Source: Prostheceraeus crozeri
Lineage: Eukaryota > Platyhelminthes > Polycladida > Euryleptidae
Assembly (NCBI GenBank): GCA_907163375.1
Contig: CAJQUW010016997.1
Span: forward strand, 1 to 64,000
Length of the DNA: 64,000 nt
Direction of reading: 5' to 3'
The first letter of the stretch is position 1, and each line of letters begins with the position of its first letter. Under the pieces are notes generated by a model. It saw nothing but the letters and a program-made list of their open reading frames with translations, ran no database searches and was not told the origin of the DNA. Shown one piece after another: positions 12,690 through 24,280 of the stretch. The translations under genes were made by a program, and so were the position numbers.

Positions 12690-15319
12690 CACTACCGGTA
12701 CCGTCTATCTGTGTAACGAACTGTCGCTCTGTTCATAATAAGTTTGATGAACTAGTTATTTTCACTGATAAGTTTTCTCCCGATTTTCTTTGCATCACCG
12801 AAAGTTGGCTGGATGACAGTATTCGTGACGATACTCTGAGGATTACTGACTACTCATTATTCCGTGCAGATCGCTTAGATAAGAAAGGCGGTGGTGTATG
12901 TGTATGGCTGAAGAATTCTTTTGATATAAATGTTTTGTTATCCCAATCAAAAAATCCTGATGTTGAATTGTTGGTATTAAAAGTGAGAAAGAATCATTTT
13001 TGTGGTATACTATATGTGTTGTCTATTTTCCGCACGGTGGTAGTCTGAATCTAGCATCAGAATCAAAAGCTTGTGATTATGTTCTGTCCCATATTGACCA
13101 GTTTCTTTGTAGTGATCCTAACATTAAATTTGATGATTTGTGGTGATTTTAATCGGGTAAAGTCGACAATTTTTGAGTCAAACTTAGGTTTGACAAATTT
13201 AGTAAAGAGGCCTACCAGGAATGATTCTATCCTGGATCTGATACTAATAGCTGACGAACTGGTTATGTTTTATCAAGATGTTTGTCACTTTCCGCCTCTT
13301 GGAATGAGTGATCACGAAGTTCTTTATCTTAAACCTATCAGTGATTCTGTTTCATTATCATGTGATTCATTTGTTAAAATTTTTGATTTTCGTGAATCTG
13401 TCATGAAGCCAGCTATTGAGTATTTGAGTGGCATCGATTGGAATTCTCGCTATCGTGATTTGTCTTTGAATGATATGTCAGAGGACTTTTATTTCCATTT
13501 GCGAACCGCCTTGAGTAAGATACCATATGACTTGATCAAAGTCACTAAGAATGACAAGCCTTGGATTACAGGCACTATTAAAGCAATGATCAACAAAAGG
13601 TATCGAGCCTATCGGACAAAGAATTGGCCAGTATATCGGCATTACCGAGAGAAAATCAAATCTGCTATTGAAGCAGCGAAGCAAAGGTGTGGTGATCGCA
13701 TGATCATGGAATCGAAATCTCCGTGGGATATTTACAAAAAGGTTACCAATACCTCAACGAACAGCGATTGTCTTTCTTCCTGTGATCCCAGTGTCGATAT
13801 CAAAGTCAAGCTTGAACGTTTGAATCAGTACTATGCGTCGAATATGATAACTAATTCTGAATATTGCTTGCCTCAACCATTTGTTGTTCCCTTTCAATTT
13901 GCTACCAATGAAGTTTGTGATATGTTAAGCAATGTCAATCCTCGTTCAGGGTCTGGTCCAGATGATATTCCCACGCTTGGTTAGATCAAGTTGGATCCCT
14001 TTTTGTGAGTTCCCTTGACCATTATTTTTAACAATTGTCTACAATTGGCTGACCTGCCAGCCATATAGAAATTTGGTGACATTACTCCGATGCCAAAGTC
14101 AAATCCTCCCAATCTCCAGAATACGCGAACCATTACGAAGTTATCGTTACCAGCAAAACTCTTTGAAAGATGCCTCCTAAAGCATTTTAAATCGGACTTT
14201 CTCAGTCATTATGATGAAGAGCAATTCGGTTTTCGGCCGGGCAGCTCAACGGCATGTGCCCTTTTGGCTATCAATGAATTTCTTTTTAAGAACAATGATT
14301 TGCCCAATGTTTCTGCTTGTCATTTATGTACTATTGATTTAGAAAAAGGATTTGACCGTGTTTCACACATATTACTTGTTCAGAAGATGATTGGCTTTGG
14401 TTTTTGTCCTTTTTTAACTTCTTTTCTACAGAACTACCTTTCAAATAGGATGCAGCAAGTACGTTGGAAATCCAGTTATAGTTCATATTTACCAGTTAGC
14501 AGTGGGGTGTCACAGGGTCTTCCCTTGGTCCCTTTCTGTTTGCGTTTTTCTTTTCTGACCTTAAGTTTTCCTGCAGTGAAAAGTTTACTATTGTAAAATA
14601 CGCAGATGATCTGACTTTATGTGGTGTTATTAATAAAGTCATGAATGTGTCTTCTATTCAGGATATGTATAAGCATGTGGTAGAATGGACGAAGCGCATA
14701 AACGAAGCATAGACGAAGCATAAATTGTTCCAAAAGTTCGCAAATGTTTGTTGGCAATTGTAAATCTGTTGATTTTTCTAATGTTCAGCTGTGTGATATT
14801 GCTGTAAAAGAGGAAATCAAAATTTTAGGTGTCTTGTATGATTCAAAACTGAGTTGGAGGTCTCATGTCAATTTTATAACGAAGAAAGCTACGAAACGTA
14901 TAAATGTTCTGCGGCGCTTGCGGCCTTTTCTGTCCATGGAGTCCCTTGTGCTGATTTATGAGGGCTCTATTAGGTCTATCTTGGAATATTGCGCAGCCCT
15001 TTTTATCAACTTGTATTCTTATCAAGCTGAAGCTATGGAAAGAGTTCAACGTCGGTGTCATAGACTTATCTGCTCTACAAGTTCATCGTCAACGTGTGAC
15101 TGTTCATTTTTTGTGCCCCTTGACTATCGGCGTACAGTTTTGGCGTTCCGTTTGTTCATAAAAATTATCAGTGACTTTAAACATCCTCTGCATAGTTTTC
15201 TTTTTCCTGTTATGTCACGCTCTAAGAAATTTAAGCTACCAAATTGTGCCACTGTTGCCCGCTCCAAGTCGTTTTTCTTCTCCATGAGTAAACTACATAA
15301 TAATGGTTTCAGTGTCTAG
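12690..15319 (+). pseudogene. LINE ORF2: endonuclease and reverse transcriptase (several frameshifts)
   Basis: The endonuclease part shows ITESWLDDS near 12800, then a GGG motif, GDFNRV near 13141 and a GMSDHEV motif near 13303, all hallmarks of the APE-like LINE endonuclease. The linker with KPWITGTIKAMINKR lies near 13556. Reverse transcriptase motifs follow: FGFRPGSST near 14229, the IDLEKGFDRV catalytic block near 14334 and YADD at 14599-14610. The C-terminal part (14744-15319) reads ILGVLYDSKLSWRSHV, the usual RT thumb region. The frame shifts near 13020 and 13130, stops at 13982, and shifts again around 14520, where the expected GVPQG-type motif reads GVSQG and then loses frame. It cannot make a full protein. 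It belongs to the same clade as the LINE at 26-28.6 kb: both share a PPLG segment before the endonuclease SDH box and a similar linker. Confidence 0.85.
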
Positions 15320-15480
15320 TGCATGCAAGTTTTTAAGCATAATTATGTTTCTTATTTTTGTACTTATTGTTGTTACTTGTTTTGACTTCTTTACGTGTAT
15401 AACAGTCGGCAATTTTTGTGTCTGGCCTCACGATTATTATTATTGAGGCATTATGATTTTTTCAATAAACGTTCTTTATT

Positions 15481-17239
15481 ATGTAGGAAAGAGTCTGTAG
15501 CATACTCTACCAGCTGCACAATTAGGCTTCGTTAGCATGTTTAGCAGTAGGAAAACGGGAAATTTCGATTCCCCGGATTTTTCATTATACTAAATGCTGC
15601 ATGATGACACTCAGGTACGAATTTTACGCAGGTCCGACTGGGAGCACCGGTTTGCTTTTATCTTAATATAAATACATTATTATTGATGTACGTGGATGTG
15701 TGATGCAATCATCATCACAAATCAGAGTGTCATTTATCTCCTTGATCGGTGACTCTGATACACTTACTCTAGTACATATTAATCAATGCCGCTTTTCAGA
15801 TCGATGGAAGAATTAATGGAGAATCGACACGATGAATTAACACGGGAAAACGACTTGTGTAAGTAATATTAGAAGATCATAAGTTTGTATAAGTATGTCA
15901 TGTTCATGAAAATGGATTACTTGAATATGAATGTAATGTTGAAAAATGGAGTCCTCTGTCTTGAATGCAATGTTTAGATGACGAGTAGCAGCGAGTTAGC
16001 AGCGAGTAGCGACAGAAAACAATTTTCCATTAACATATTTGAATCTCGGTCAGATGTTTCATCATCTAAACAAGAAGTTTACTCATTTTCTGAAGACTCG
16101 TAGACAAAACCTGCTCTCCCATTTGACTTTCTTCTACTTCTATGCGAAAGATCTTGTGGATTCTTTGTTTCTATGGAAGAAAATATGCGAAATATTGAGA
16201 TACTTCTATTCTCTCCCCCCGCTCCTTCTACAATGGATATCGTTTGAAATTTGTCATCGAACTTTTCCAGGTGGAAAAGTTTATAAGAATATTTGGATGA
16301 CATGTCTATCAATCTCTATTTTTGTGCAACTATTTTAATGAACTGAAAATGAACTGAAACCGGTTGACCAAGTTCACCCCAGGTTCGAACGTCTTACTAC
16401 ATTAAAAATTATTTTTATATTTAAACATGTACATGTAGTAATCATGTGCATGACGGATGATAATACGATTTTGGAGTTAGTATGATCTTTTTTAAATTGA
16501 TCGGGACAGGCTTTAAATTGAATGGGTCAGGTTTCAAACGGAATGGAACATTTTAAAATTGAACGGGACATGTATTAAACGGAATGGAACATTTTAAAAT
16601 TGAATGGAACAGGCTTTATATCGAACGGGAAAAGTTTTAAATAGAGCGGGAAAAGGTGTAGATGATAATCAATCTTTCAATGTTGCGTGCCCTGTATCGA
16701 TTGACTTCATTCTGTTTTAAGCTTTCATTCTTCTCGTTTTTATTTGCATTTTTGCCACTAAACTGATCCATGAGATTAGGGTCGTTGCTATGACATATTT
16801 TATTCAGATTAAACACGCTTTGAAAGTAATCAAGTCGTCTGAAATGATGAAAGCTTCCAACAGCCATTCTAGATAAAAATGCATCAGTTCAGTACATTGA
16901 AGCGATTATATTTATTTCTACATTTTTTGGACTTCCTTAGACCAATCGTAGGCATAATAACAAACGTCAGTAATTAAAGCCAATTTCCCAATAGTTCATG
17001 TAACCTACATAATTATGATGTGCGCAAAACACTATTTAATGAGTATGAAAATAAAGACATGTATGGCGCAATTCATTATCTGATGATTACATAGATAGGC
17101 CCAACAGTCAAACGTACCGGTGCCGAGTGACCATATGCATGCATGTAGTTATCACTAGTGGACATCATTACATTAAGGTAGACTTATGCCTATTATAGGC
17201 TACTCATCAGCAACAATTGAAATTTTCGTTAGGATTGGG
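15481..17239. other. Non-coding DNA
   Basis: No gene is recognised. It holds one short minisatellite (annotated separately at 16490-16656). Open frames such as 16039-16338 have no domain or splice support. Confidence 0.5.
16490..16656. repeat. Degenerate ~21 bp minisatellite, about 8 units
   Basis: Successive units follow a TTTAAATTGAACGGGACAGG-like pattern with variants such as TTCAAACGGAATGGAACA and TTTAAATAGAGCGGGAAAAG. Unit length varies from 19 to 22 bp, and the units are clearly diverged from each other, so this is an old array. No coding potential is seen. Confidence 0.7.
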
Positions 17240-17446
17240 CAGTAGCGTAGCCAGGATTTCGTTTCGGGGAGGGGGCGGCGAGGTTTTTCAGTTTTTAGGC
17301 TTTATACGCATATAAATGGTTTTAGGCACAATAAGGCATATTTTTCAAAAAATGTACCGTTGAAACATCGGAGGACACACAAACATTCACAAACTAATTG
17401 TAGGCCTACTGCACACATATGTGAAGTAGACATAACAAACTTATCC

Positions 17447-17793
17447 CTAGATGCCCGTTTTTGGATAAAACATGCATGATTTTCATGCATGTTTTGTCCA
17501 TGAGATATGCATGTTGTATCCATGAGGCATGCATGTTATATTCATGTCTGCATGTTTTGTCAATGGAATATCGATGATATAATCATGTGACATCTACAAT
17601 TTTACCATCGAATAGATTAAGATTCAGAGTAATTTTTATATACATTTCCCACTCTTTACAATGCTAGATATTATTAATATAGTTATGTCTACGATAAAGA
17701 AGACCATTTTGCTTAATAAGGAATGAAATTTCTTGATAGGATTTATCCGTGATACATGCATCATGCATGTTTTATCCAAAAACGGGCATCTAG
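17447..17793. mobile_element. Small non-autonomous inverted-repeat element (MITE-like)
   Basis: A roughly 34 bp terminal inverted repeat starting CTAGATGCCCGTTTTTGGAT lies at 17447-17480, with its reverse complement at 17760-17793. Between them is a short run of diverged ATGCATGTTTTGTCCATGAG-like units (about 17485-17565). There is no coding capacity. The superfamily is undetermined because the target duplication is unclear. Confidence 0.65.
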
Positions 17794-18076
17794 AGATACG
17801 ACAAATAGACCTAGACTGACCAGCCAACAGCATGGAATGCTGTATGGTTTTGGAAATCAGAATGACAAGATATTTGAAAGCATACAGTGTATTATGGGCC
17901 TATGTCACCTACAGTTCTTTGAAATGATGTAGGTTCTATGCGTGTACATGCATGCTCGTTGCATATAAAACTCGCTTTATGACTGATTTCAAAATTCATG
18001 TATATTTGTAGAAATTAACGGAATAAAAAAGCTCCCGATTAAAAGGTGTGAATCAAAACGATGAAATTAGGGGAAA

Positions 18077-18466
18077 TCACTTCAATACAATTTTTCTACA
18101 TTTCAAGGAAAACTTATCGATGACAGATGAAATATCGATGGGAATGTTTCGATGAATGTACATCCGTGCAAGGCCTGTTAATCTTTCATCTGTCATCGTG
18201 CTGCGCAAGTAAGACTTGAGATATCTGAGAGAGGAGAATGTCCTCTCTGCAGACGCGGTAGTCACAGGCAAGGTGCAGAAAATATGCAAATAGTCATTCA
18301 AACAGGGGTAAAAGTCAAGAAATTGAGCAAGAAAAAGTGCCGTCCATGGATAACTCGTCCAGCGTTTCACCTTCGCATGGAACTCAGTGAATTTAATCAA
18401 TTGATTCCTCATCTGCGATCCAACGATCCTGAAATGTATTTCTCTTATCTTCGCATAGTCCTGCAA
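18077..18466 (-). pseudogene. hAT transposase C-terminal dimerisation domain fragment
   Basis: This 129-codon frame contains LPVTTASAERTFSSLRYLK followed by YLRSTMTDERLTGLARMYIH. That is the conserved hAT C-terminal dimerisation block (SAERxFSxL, then a short spacer and an R-L-x-x-L/M segment). It is of the type found in THAP/ZMYM-like hAT transposases. Upstream on the minus strand the frame decays into stops, and the catalytic core and zinc finger are absent. It is a transposase remnant, not a host gene. Confidence 0.8.
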
Positions 18467-18573
18467 GATACAGCCATCTCCTATCCTTGATCGAGCTTGG
18501 GTGTTAATTTCGCTGTCATCGTGATCAGTCGGTTATTGTGGAACAAATAATGTTGGCCATTAGACATTACAAC

Positions 18574-19681
18574 TAGGGTTTACAATCCCGGGATCTCGAC
18601 CCTATATCCGAGATTAAAAATCCCGGGATTACGTCTTCGAGATCTCGAGGTATTTCGAGATATTTGAAAGATTGGCCCTGAGTTCCTTCTAAGTGACATA
18701 GTTAAGAGAGTCAATGGCTTTTTTGAAAATGTATCTTAATTTTTTATGTTCCAAGTTTGATAAATTGCGAATGTGCTGTATTTGCCGAGCCAGCTGGTTA
18801 AGCCTCGTTCACACGATGACACTGGTGTCGTAACATTAGTGCCGAGGAGCAGCGCGAAATCTGGGCTAAATCAATGCCGTGACACAAACCGTTCAGACGC
18901 TAATAAACAGTGTTGTGACACTGCTACTAATATTGCTTCTGTAAACTGAAAATACTTCGTAAATTGATAGCTGAAAGACAAATCACAACGATTTAAAATA
19001 ACGACTAAAGGCCGGTTTGCGGTCTATGTGGGAAAAACCGTCGAAGAAACCGTCATTCAACCCAGTGAGTCTCCCGAATTCGCTCTATTGACAGGTCACC
19101 GGACTGCTACTGCAGCTGCGCTGTGTTGGTTTTCACACATCGACAACGAATTGTGTCTCGGTGATTAATTGACGGTGAAAGACAATTTGAAAAAAATCAT
19201 CAGTTATCGACAAAATGACATTGCAGTTGTATTCATCTTGTTGTTGTGATGAAGACAACGTTTCGTTCATCAAAATCGACCCAGTGGTTCAGAAGTTATG
19301 TCAAAAAATGCATTTGTTCTCTAAATGAATGTATGCTCAACTGATAAGTGAGTACCGTTGACAGAAAGTCTTCGAAACACAAAATTGTCGATAGCTCTGC
19401 TAATATTACATCAAATTTAACAAAATAGACTTCATTTTACTTGTCATTTCATGATTGTGAAGATGGTGCAGACAGTTGCTTACACAGATATGGAAAATCT
19501 TTTGCCAGTACTCATTATCACATCAGTTGACAAGCACGTATCGTCTTTTGAAATATTTCTTGAAACTTAATGATTAAAAACATATACAGTATATATAAAT
19601 CTCGATCGAGATCCCGGGATTGCGATTAGCCAGTCTCGAAAATCCCGGGATTGAGAAAACGGCTCGAGATTGTAAACCCTA
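18574..19681. mobile_element. Non-autonomous hAT element, 1108 bp, with 8 bp target duplication
   Basis: The left end TAGGGTTTACAATC (18574-18587) is matched by the inverted copy GATTGTAAACCCTA at 19668-19681. The direct repeat ATTACAAC flanks it exactly (18566-18573 and 19682-19689), an 8 bp target-site duplication diagnostic of hAT insertion. Both ends are rich in CCCGGG and CTCGAG words. There is no transposase inside. The termini resemble those of the autonomous hAT at 42866-45498 (TAGGGTTGTAATCCCGGG), suggesting a related source. Confidence 0.85.
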
Positions 19682-19689
19682 ATTACAAC

Positions 19690-22600
19690 TCCTGAACTCG
19701 AGAACTTGCGTGGGTGTGACATGGGGATTGCATTCCCGCTTTTAATTGGCTCAGTGCCTTGTGCGTAGACACAGAGGTTGAAATAATTTTAACTGCTGCA
19801 AGTAAACACAAGGATGGCTTGTGGGCGCCCACAAGCTTCACCTTGTGAGTACACACAAGATCATAATATTCACGCACAACAACCTTGTGTGTGCCCACAA
19901 GACAGGCGTAACTACACACATGTGTACGTACACGCCATTGTGAATCCGGCTTTAAGTCTGTTGACCACAACTGAGCAGACACAACCTAATCGCTCTGTCG
20001 AATCAAAGTACTAAACATATCATTTCACGTGGTATAAAGTTTGTTGAAATTGAGCACCCTCATCAATGAAAAAATCATGTCTCACTTTTTGAGCAGATTT
20101 TTTTTGGCAAAAATGATTAGTGCCGTATCTGCTTGTACCTTAAACGAATCTTAAAATCTTTTCGTCATGATAAGGCTGAGTGATAGTACACACTGTCTGC
20201 CAGTTTTCATTAAAAAATTCTGTCGTCTTCAAGTTAAAATCCTGCATCAAAAATTTCGCTCAATTTTCTTTCAGAAGGCCTACTGACCACAACTGACCAC
20301 TTACGAAAGTAAAACATATGACAAAATATTCTATGGAACAAAAGGTTTCATAAGGTCTATCGTTTATTGAAATTGAACCAAGACTTATACACGAAAATTG
20401 CATTTGAAGACGGTAAATTTTTTGTGCAATTCTTTTTGAAACGGTCTGTATATTATATATATTGTGGAGTGATCTATTGTCTTTCCTCCGACTCATACCT
20501 GACTGAAACGATCGCAAGTATCATACTTGTAACAGAATCGCTCTGACCGTCCGGTCAAGAGAAATTACATGTAGATATGATGCCACTACATATAATAGAC
20601 ATGCTACCTTACAAATAATTTCGGTAAGTTGTTGACAGCCATGAAGTATTAACAAATATTCTGAGGTTATTGGCAACCTTATTGTTTCATTTTGATGCGT
20701 GGTGACTGACTCGCTGCATGCATGCTATATTGTCCCATGAAATTCAAATTTTGTTAACGACTTGATGACTCATTACGTGGTCATTTCGTTGCTGAACATT
20801 TAATTACAGTTTGTGAAGGACAAAGTGATCATATTTTGATGAACTTACTTTTTCTTGAAGCGCAGAATTTCCTCTTTCGTCTAAACATAAACATGAAAAT
20901 AATCGGTTAATTTGATCATTTCCAAAACGGCCAAAATGCCCGAACATTCCTAACAGATCATCCAAGGAAGCCAAACTCACATCGTTCACTAACAATGTGA
21001 GCCAATTGAATGCTATCTTTAGTCTCTGGGAAACTAGGTGCTTAAGCCTCCGGTACTTAAGCTATGCTAGTAAATCACATACAGTTATATCTCTGAATTG
21101 ACGCATTGGGGATATCCTATGTCTGCTAAAGCATATTGATGTCAAATTGGTAAACCATTTCACAGGAATATCTAAGCCAAAAAGTGATAAAAAAGACAGG
21201 GAAAAATAGCGTAATTCCGCAACCAAAGACATATTGATTCCCTGTCACCATGCAAAATCAAATTTCAGAATATCTGCTCTAGAAAACAAAACAATTCTCA
21301 ACAAGAGTTTGGTTTGCAAATCGCTAAGGCACGAAATTGCCCGAAACTTCCTGTATTTTCTTATTGAATTATTGAGATTCTGCCGATTTGTAATTCCGCA
21401 ACCATGGAATCGACCACATATTGAAATATTGCCTTTTCCAATTTGTAAATTATTGCTGTGATGTAACCTCGATTAGATTGCAATCGAGGTCGGCTTCTTT
21501 AATCGAGGTCGATGTCGAATCGAGATCGGCCACTAAATACCAATTATATCATGTCAATAATGTCTGCATTTAGCCTTTCGTTTTGTAGTGATGAAAGCAC
21601 AAGTTACCAGCATCAACCTTTATTAAATGGATACTATACTTCTTTTCAAAGCTTTATAAAATCTGATACAAAAGCTCTTTGCTCTTCCGTAGCAAAATTT
21701 GCAATCTAATGTAGGCTTTAGGAAATTCGTCCAGTTAATTGCAATGAATTAATTCTATTGATGTCATATTTTCTGAATGTGAAAATGTAAGATAAAATGA
21801 TTCAAAACAATTAATAGCAAGGCAAAAATCAACAACTGCCTACTTGATACATGAAATACATAAGTGGTAAAATGTGGAAAACAATAGGTCAACTATGAAA
21901 TATAAATCTGTCACACACAGGGAACCCAATCTCGAGATCTCGACCAATTTTCCTCGATTCGAGATTTAGAGCTGTCGACTTTGAATTTGGTTATCGTTAT
22001 TTGGATTGTAGAAGCAGCTTGTAGACTGAATAGTTAGAGCTATCGGTCTTAAATCAGTTGCTATAACTCATTCTGTGAGACATTCAGAGTTGTGACGCAC
22101 AGATATTTCGCAAGAATCTTTTGTTTGTGGTTCGATCATTGACAGTTTGGCGGACGACTGAAGTGCCAGCATTTTTTTATATAATAGAGTAAGCATCATG
22201 TACATGTGTTTCATGTAGGCCTATGTATGGACTGAACGTGAGATATGGTAATTGATATATTAGACATTGGAATAATTTTATGTTATCTGATATCACTTTC
22301 TCTTGAGTCTTGAGGAACTGCAACTCTTGATCATTTTTTAGTTACAGGCAGCAGAAGTAAGTTCTGAGCTTTAAATTCCTGAAAGATATTCATCAATAAG
22401 GAGCTAGCGTGAAGAAGTGTGGACGCTCAGTGTAAAAACACGAAATGGCACCTAATTAACCAGTGTCGACAGATTATGATATGTAAGGGTTGGTGTTTAG
22501 AGTACGCGTATTGTGATATGCATGTAGGTGTAATTTCATGGATCCAAACTTCCTAATGTAGGCCTACATGTAATTCCTTAATATGCAGGCCACTACATAA

Positions 22601-23837
22601 AATTCACGCAATAGCTACCTACATGTACAATGTTATCACTAGTACAGGTATTTCTAAAACTCATTAATTTTCCAAAGCCAAGCATGGCAAGTGCCACTCT
22701 AAATGCAGGCATGGGTGCAGCTTATATAACCACTAAACTGAGAACACTACAAATAAGAACAACGGGTGCACATCGTGTCAGACGCACTGATACCGCAAAC
22801 CTAGCCTACATGTAGGGGCATTTCACGGGAAGGTCAACCAACAATGAGAAAAATTAAAGTTAAAGTTTTGTGGATCAACTTACATCATTTATAAGCTAAA
22901 GACCTCTAGATTTTGGATTTATGATTGTTTTTCATGAGAAATCTATTATCAAAAATATATATACGGTCTGGAATTGTAATATTGAAATTATTCAAAAAAT
23001 ACGAAAAGATGGTGCCTACAAATATTTGTTATGCTGTGACAGTTAAATTGTTAAAATAAACTTGATTTTCGCTCAGAATTCTTCAAATGAATGCTAATTA
23101 TTCAAGCTTCGCACTTTCATAAACTTTCATGTGTTGTCCAAAATTCATTGTTTATGGAGAATCGAGTTTTGAAAAAGAAATTTCGAAAAAGTTTTTGTCC
23201 TGACCATTGAATGAATCTGATTTCAAATCCCTTTCAGATCTTTCGTTACTCCCAACGATCACATGCAACAATGCTATCCAAATTTGCCTACGTGTTCCAT
23301 TTTCTTCATAAACGATATTTTCATAACGGTCGTGGGGCGTTGCGGTCGCACTGTGGTCATGACCGTAACGCTCTTGAAAATCGTAATCCTGCCGCTTTAG
23401 AAGCGTTTCTATGTAAACATGTTCTTAGAAGATTACATTAGTGCATGTATTACACACAATCTATAGCAAAAGAACCGCAAATTAATTCACTCACAGGATA
23501 TAGAGGAGAATATGCATCTATAGAATATACCTCTATAGAGGAGAATTTGGATCACAGAGAAACATCCTGTACATACAGTATATGCAAGCTATCGTATCAG
23601 CGAGCGTAGGCCTTCATGACTGTATAATTATGTAACAAAGAACTTAGCCTATAGTCTAAAGGGGGTTTCACATGGGCAGACAAGTTCAAATCGGCAACAA
23701 CGAACCGTATATTATACATATTTTAGATTGCTATAAAGTTAATATATCGTGCAATGTTTGATTGCTAAGAAAAGTGGATATTTTCCTTTGCCTATTTATT
23801 ACTAATGATGCTCAGGGTCATATTATTGATTTTTCAG
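19690..23837. other. Non-coding DNA upstream of the recombinase-like gene
   Basis: Apart from the palindrome cluster near 19.8 kb, I see only weak features. There are CTCGAG/TCGAGG-rich stretches at 21465-21530 and 21926-21975; the latter begins CAGGGAACCCAATCTCGAG, similar to the hAT ends elsewhere in the window. The missing 5' exon or exons of the downstream gene may lie here or further upstream, but I could not pick a convincing start codon plus donor. Open frames at 20804-20995 (minus) and 22630-22815 have no domain. Confidence 0.4.
19758..19901. repeat. Four spaced 18 bp near-palindromes, consensus CTTGTGNGTNNNCACAAG
   Basis: Copies lie at 19758-19775 (weakest), 19818-19835 (CTTGTGGGCGCCCACAAG, a perfect palindrome), 19842-19859 and 19884-19901. 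The spacing is irregular, which argues against simple tandem duplication. It could be the interior of another small foldback element, or a cluster of protein-binding half-sites. No coding signal is seen. Confidence 0.55.
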
Positions 23838-24280
23838 GTAATGGAGAGCATGGTAAAGTTGCTACCGAGAATCGAGATGCAGTAACGAAAAGAAGTGGAA
23901 GAACCTATTTATGCCCATACCAACAGTCGAAACTCGGGGGTATACACGTCATCTCCGGAGGAAGAATTTCTGAGCATATTAAAAGACAACATCGTGACTT
24001 ACTGACAGGTGATACTACTTGCCAAGAACTGGTAAATCACATTAAGAGTTTCACTGTAGAAAGATGTGAAGTACCTAACTATGTCTTCTGCCCTGTATGC
24101 AAATCACCACAAAAGAAAAAGCATATTACCAAACATTTGAAAAGACTACACAACACGTCGCAGGCGGCTGTTGGATTAAAGCGATCCAAGAACTCGCTTT
24201 CTGTAGAAGAGGCGAAGGTAGTTATACGTTTGGAGCGCTGTACGGATTCGGTCTCAAATGAGATGTTCAGCGATTTTGAG
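23838..24280 (+). CDS. Recombinase-like gene, exon with C2H2-type zinc-finger segment
   Basis: The acceptor is TTTTTCAG before 23838 and the donor GTAAGT at 24281; 443 nt, entering in phase 1 and leaving in phase 0. The translation includes RTYLCPYQQSKLGG followed by SEHIKRQH, a degenerate finger with only one of the two cysteines. Then comes FCPVCKSPQKKKHITKHLKRLH, a clean Cys-x2-Cys-x11-His-x4-His finger (shown here as a motif, near 24088-24155). The segment ends SNEMFSDFE and joins SFARYWGGG in the next exon. No in-frame ATG precedes the finger, so the start codon is in an exon further upstream. Confidence 0.7.

Larger units (their letters stand above)
11800..15480 (+). mobile_element. CR1/L2-type LINE, near full length but frameshifted
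   Basis: The element contains, in order, ORF1 with a PHD-like zinc finger and an RRM-like part, then ORF2 with an APE-type endonuclease, a reverse transcriptase and a C-terminal domain. The 3' region has a short ATT-rich hairpin-like stretch and AATAAA near 15463, as in CR1/L2-type LINEs, which end in short simple repeats rather than poly-A. At least four reading-frame breaks (near 12245, 13020, 13130 and 14520) and a stop at 13982 make it inactive. The boundaries are approximate; I could not define a target-site duplication. Confidence 0.85.
17240..18560 (-). mobile_element. Decayed hAT transposon, right part
   Basis: A terminal motif CAGTAGCGTAGCCAGG begins at 17240. This resembles the CAGTGGCGTAGC-type termini common in hAT elements. 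The matching transposase C-terminus lies on the minus strand at 18077-18466, so 17240 would be the 3' terminal side. A small inverted-repeat element is nested at 17447-17793. The other terminus is not found; a different non-autonomous hAT begins just beyond at 18574. Confidence 0.5.

Noticed and set aside
20804-20995. Minus-strand 63-codon frame with a possible acceptor and donor inside
   Set aside because: Splice-like words are weak and give no consistent exon; the protein is not recognised.
23762-23837. Treating the open frame before 23838 as coding
   Set aside because: It lacks an ATG and ends in a pyrimidine tract plus CAG, so it is better read as intron before an acceptor.
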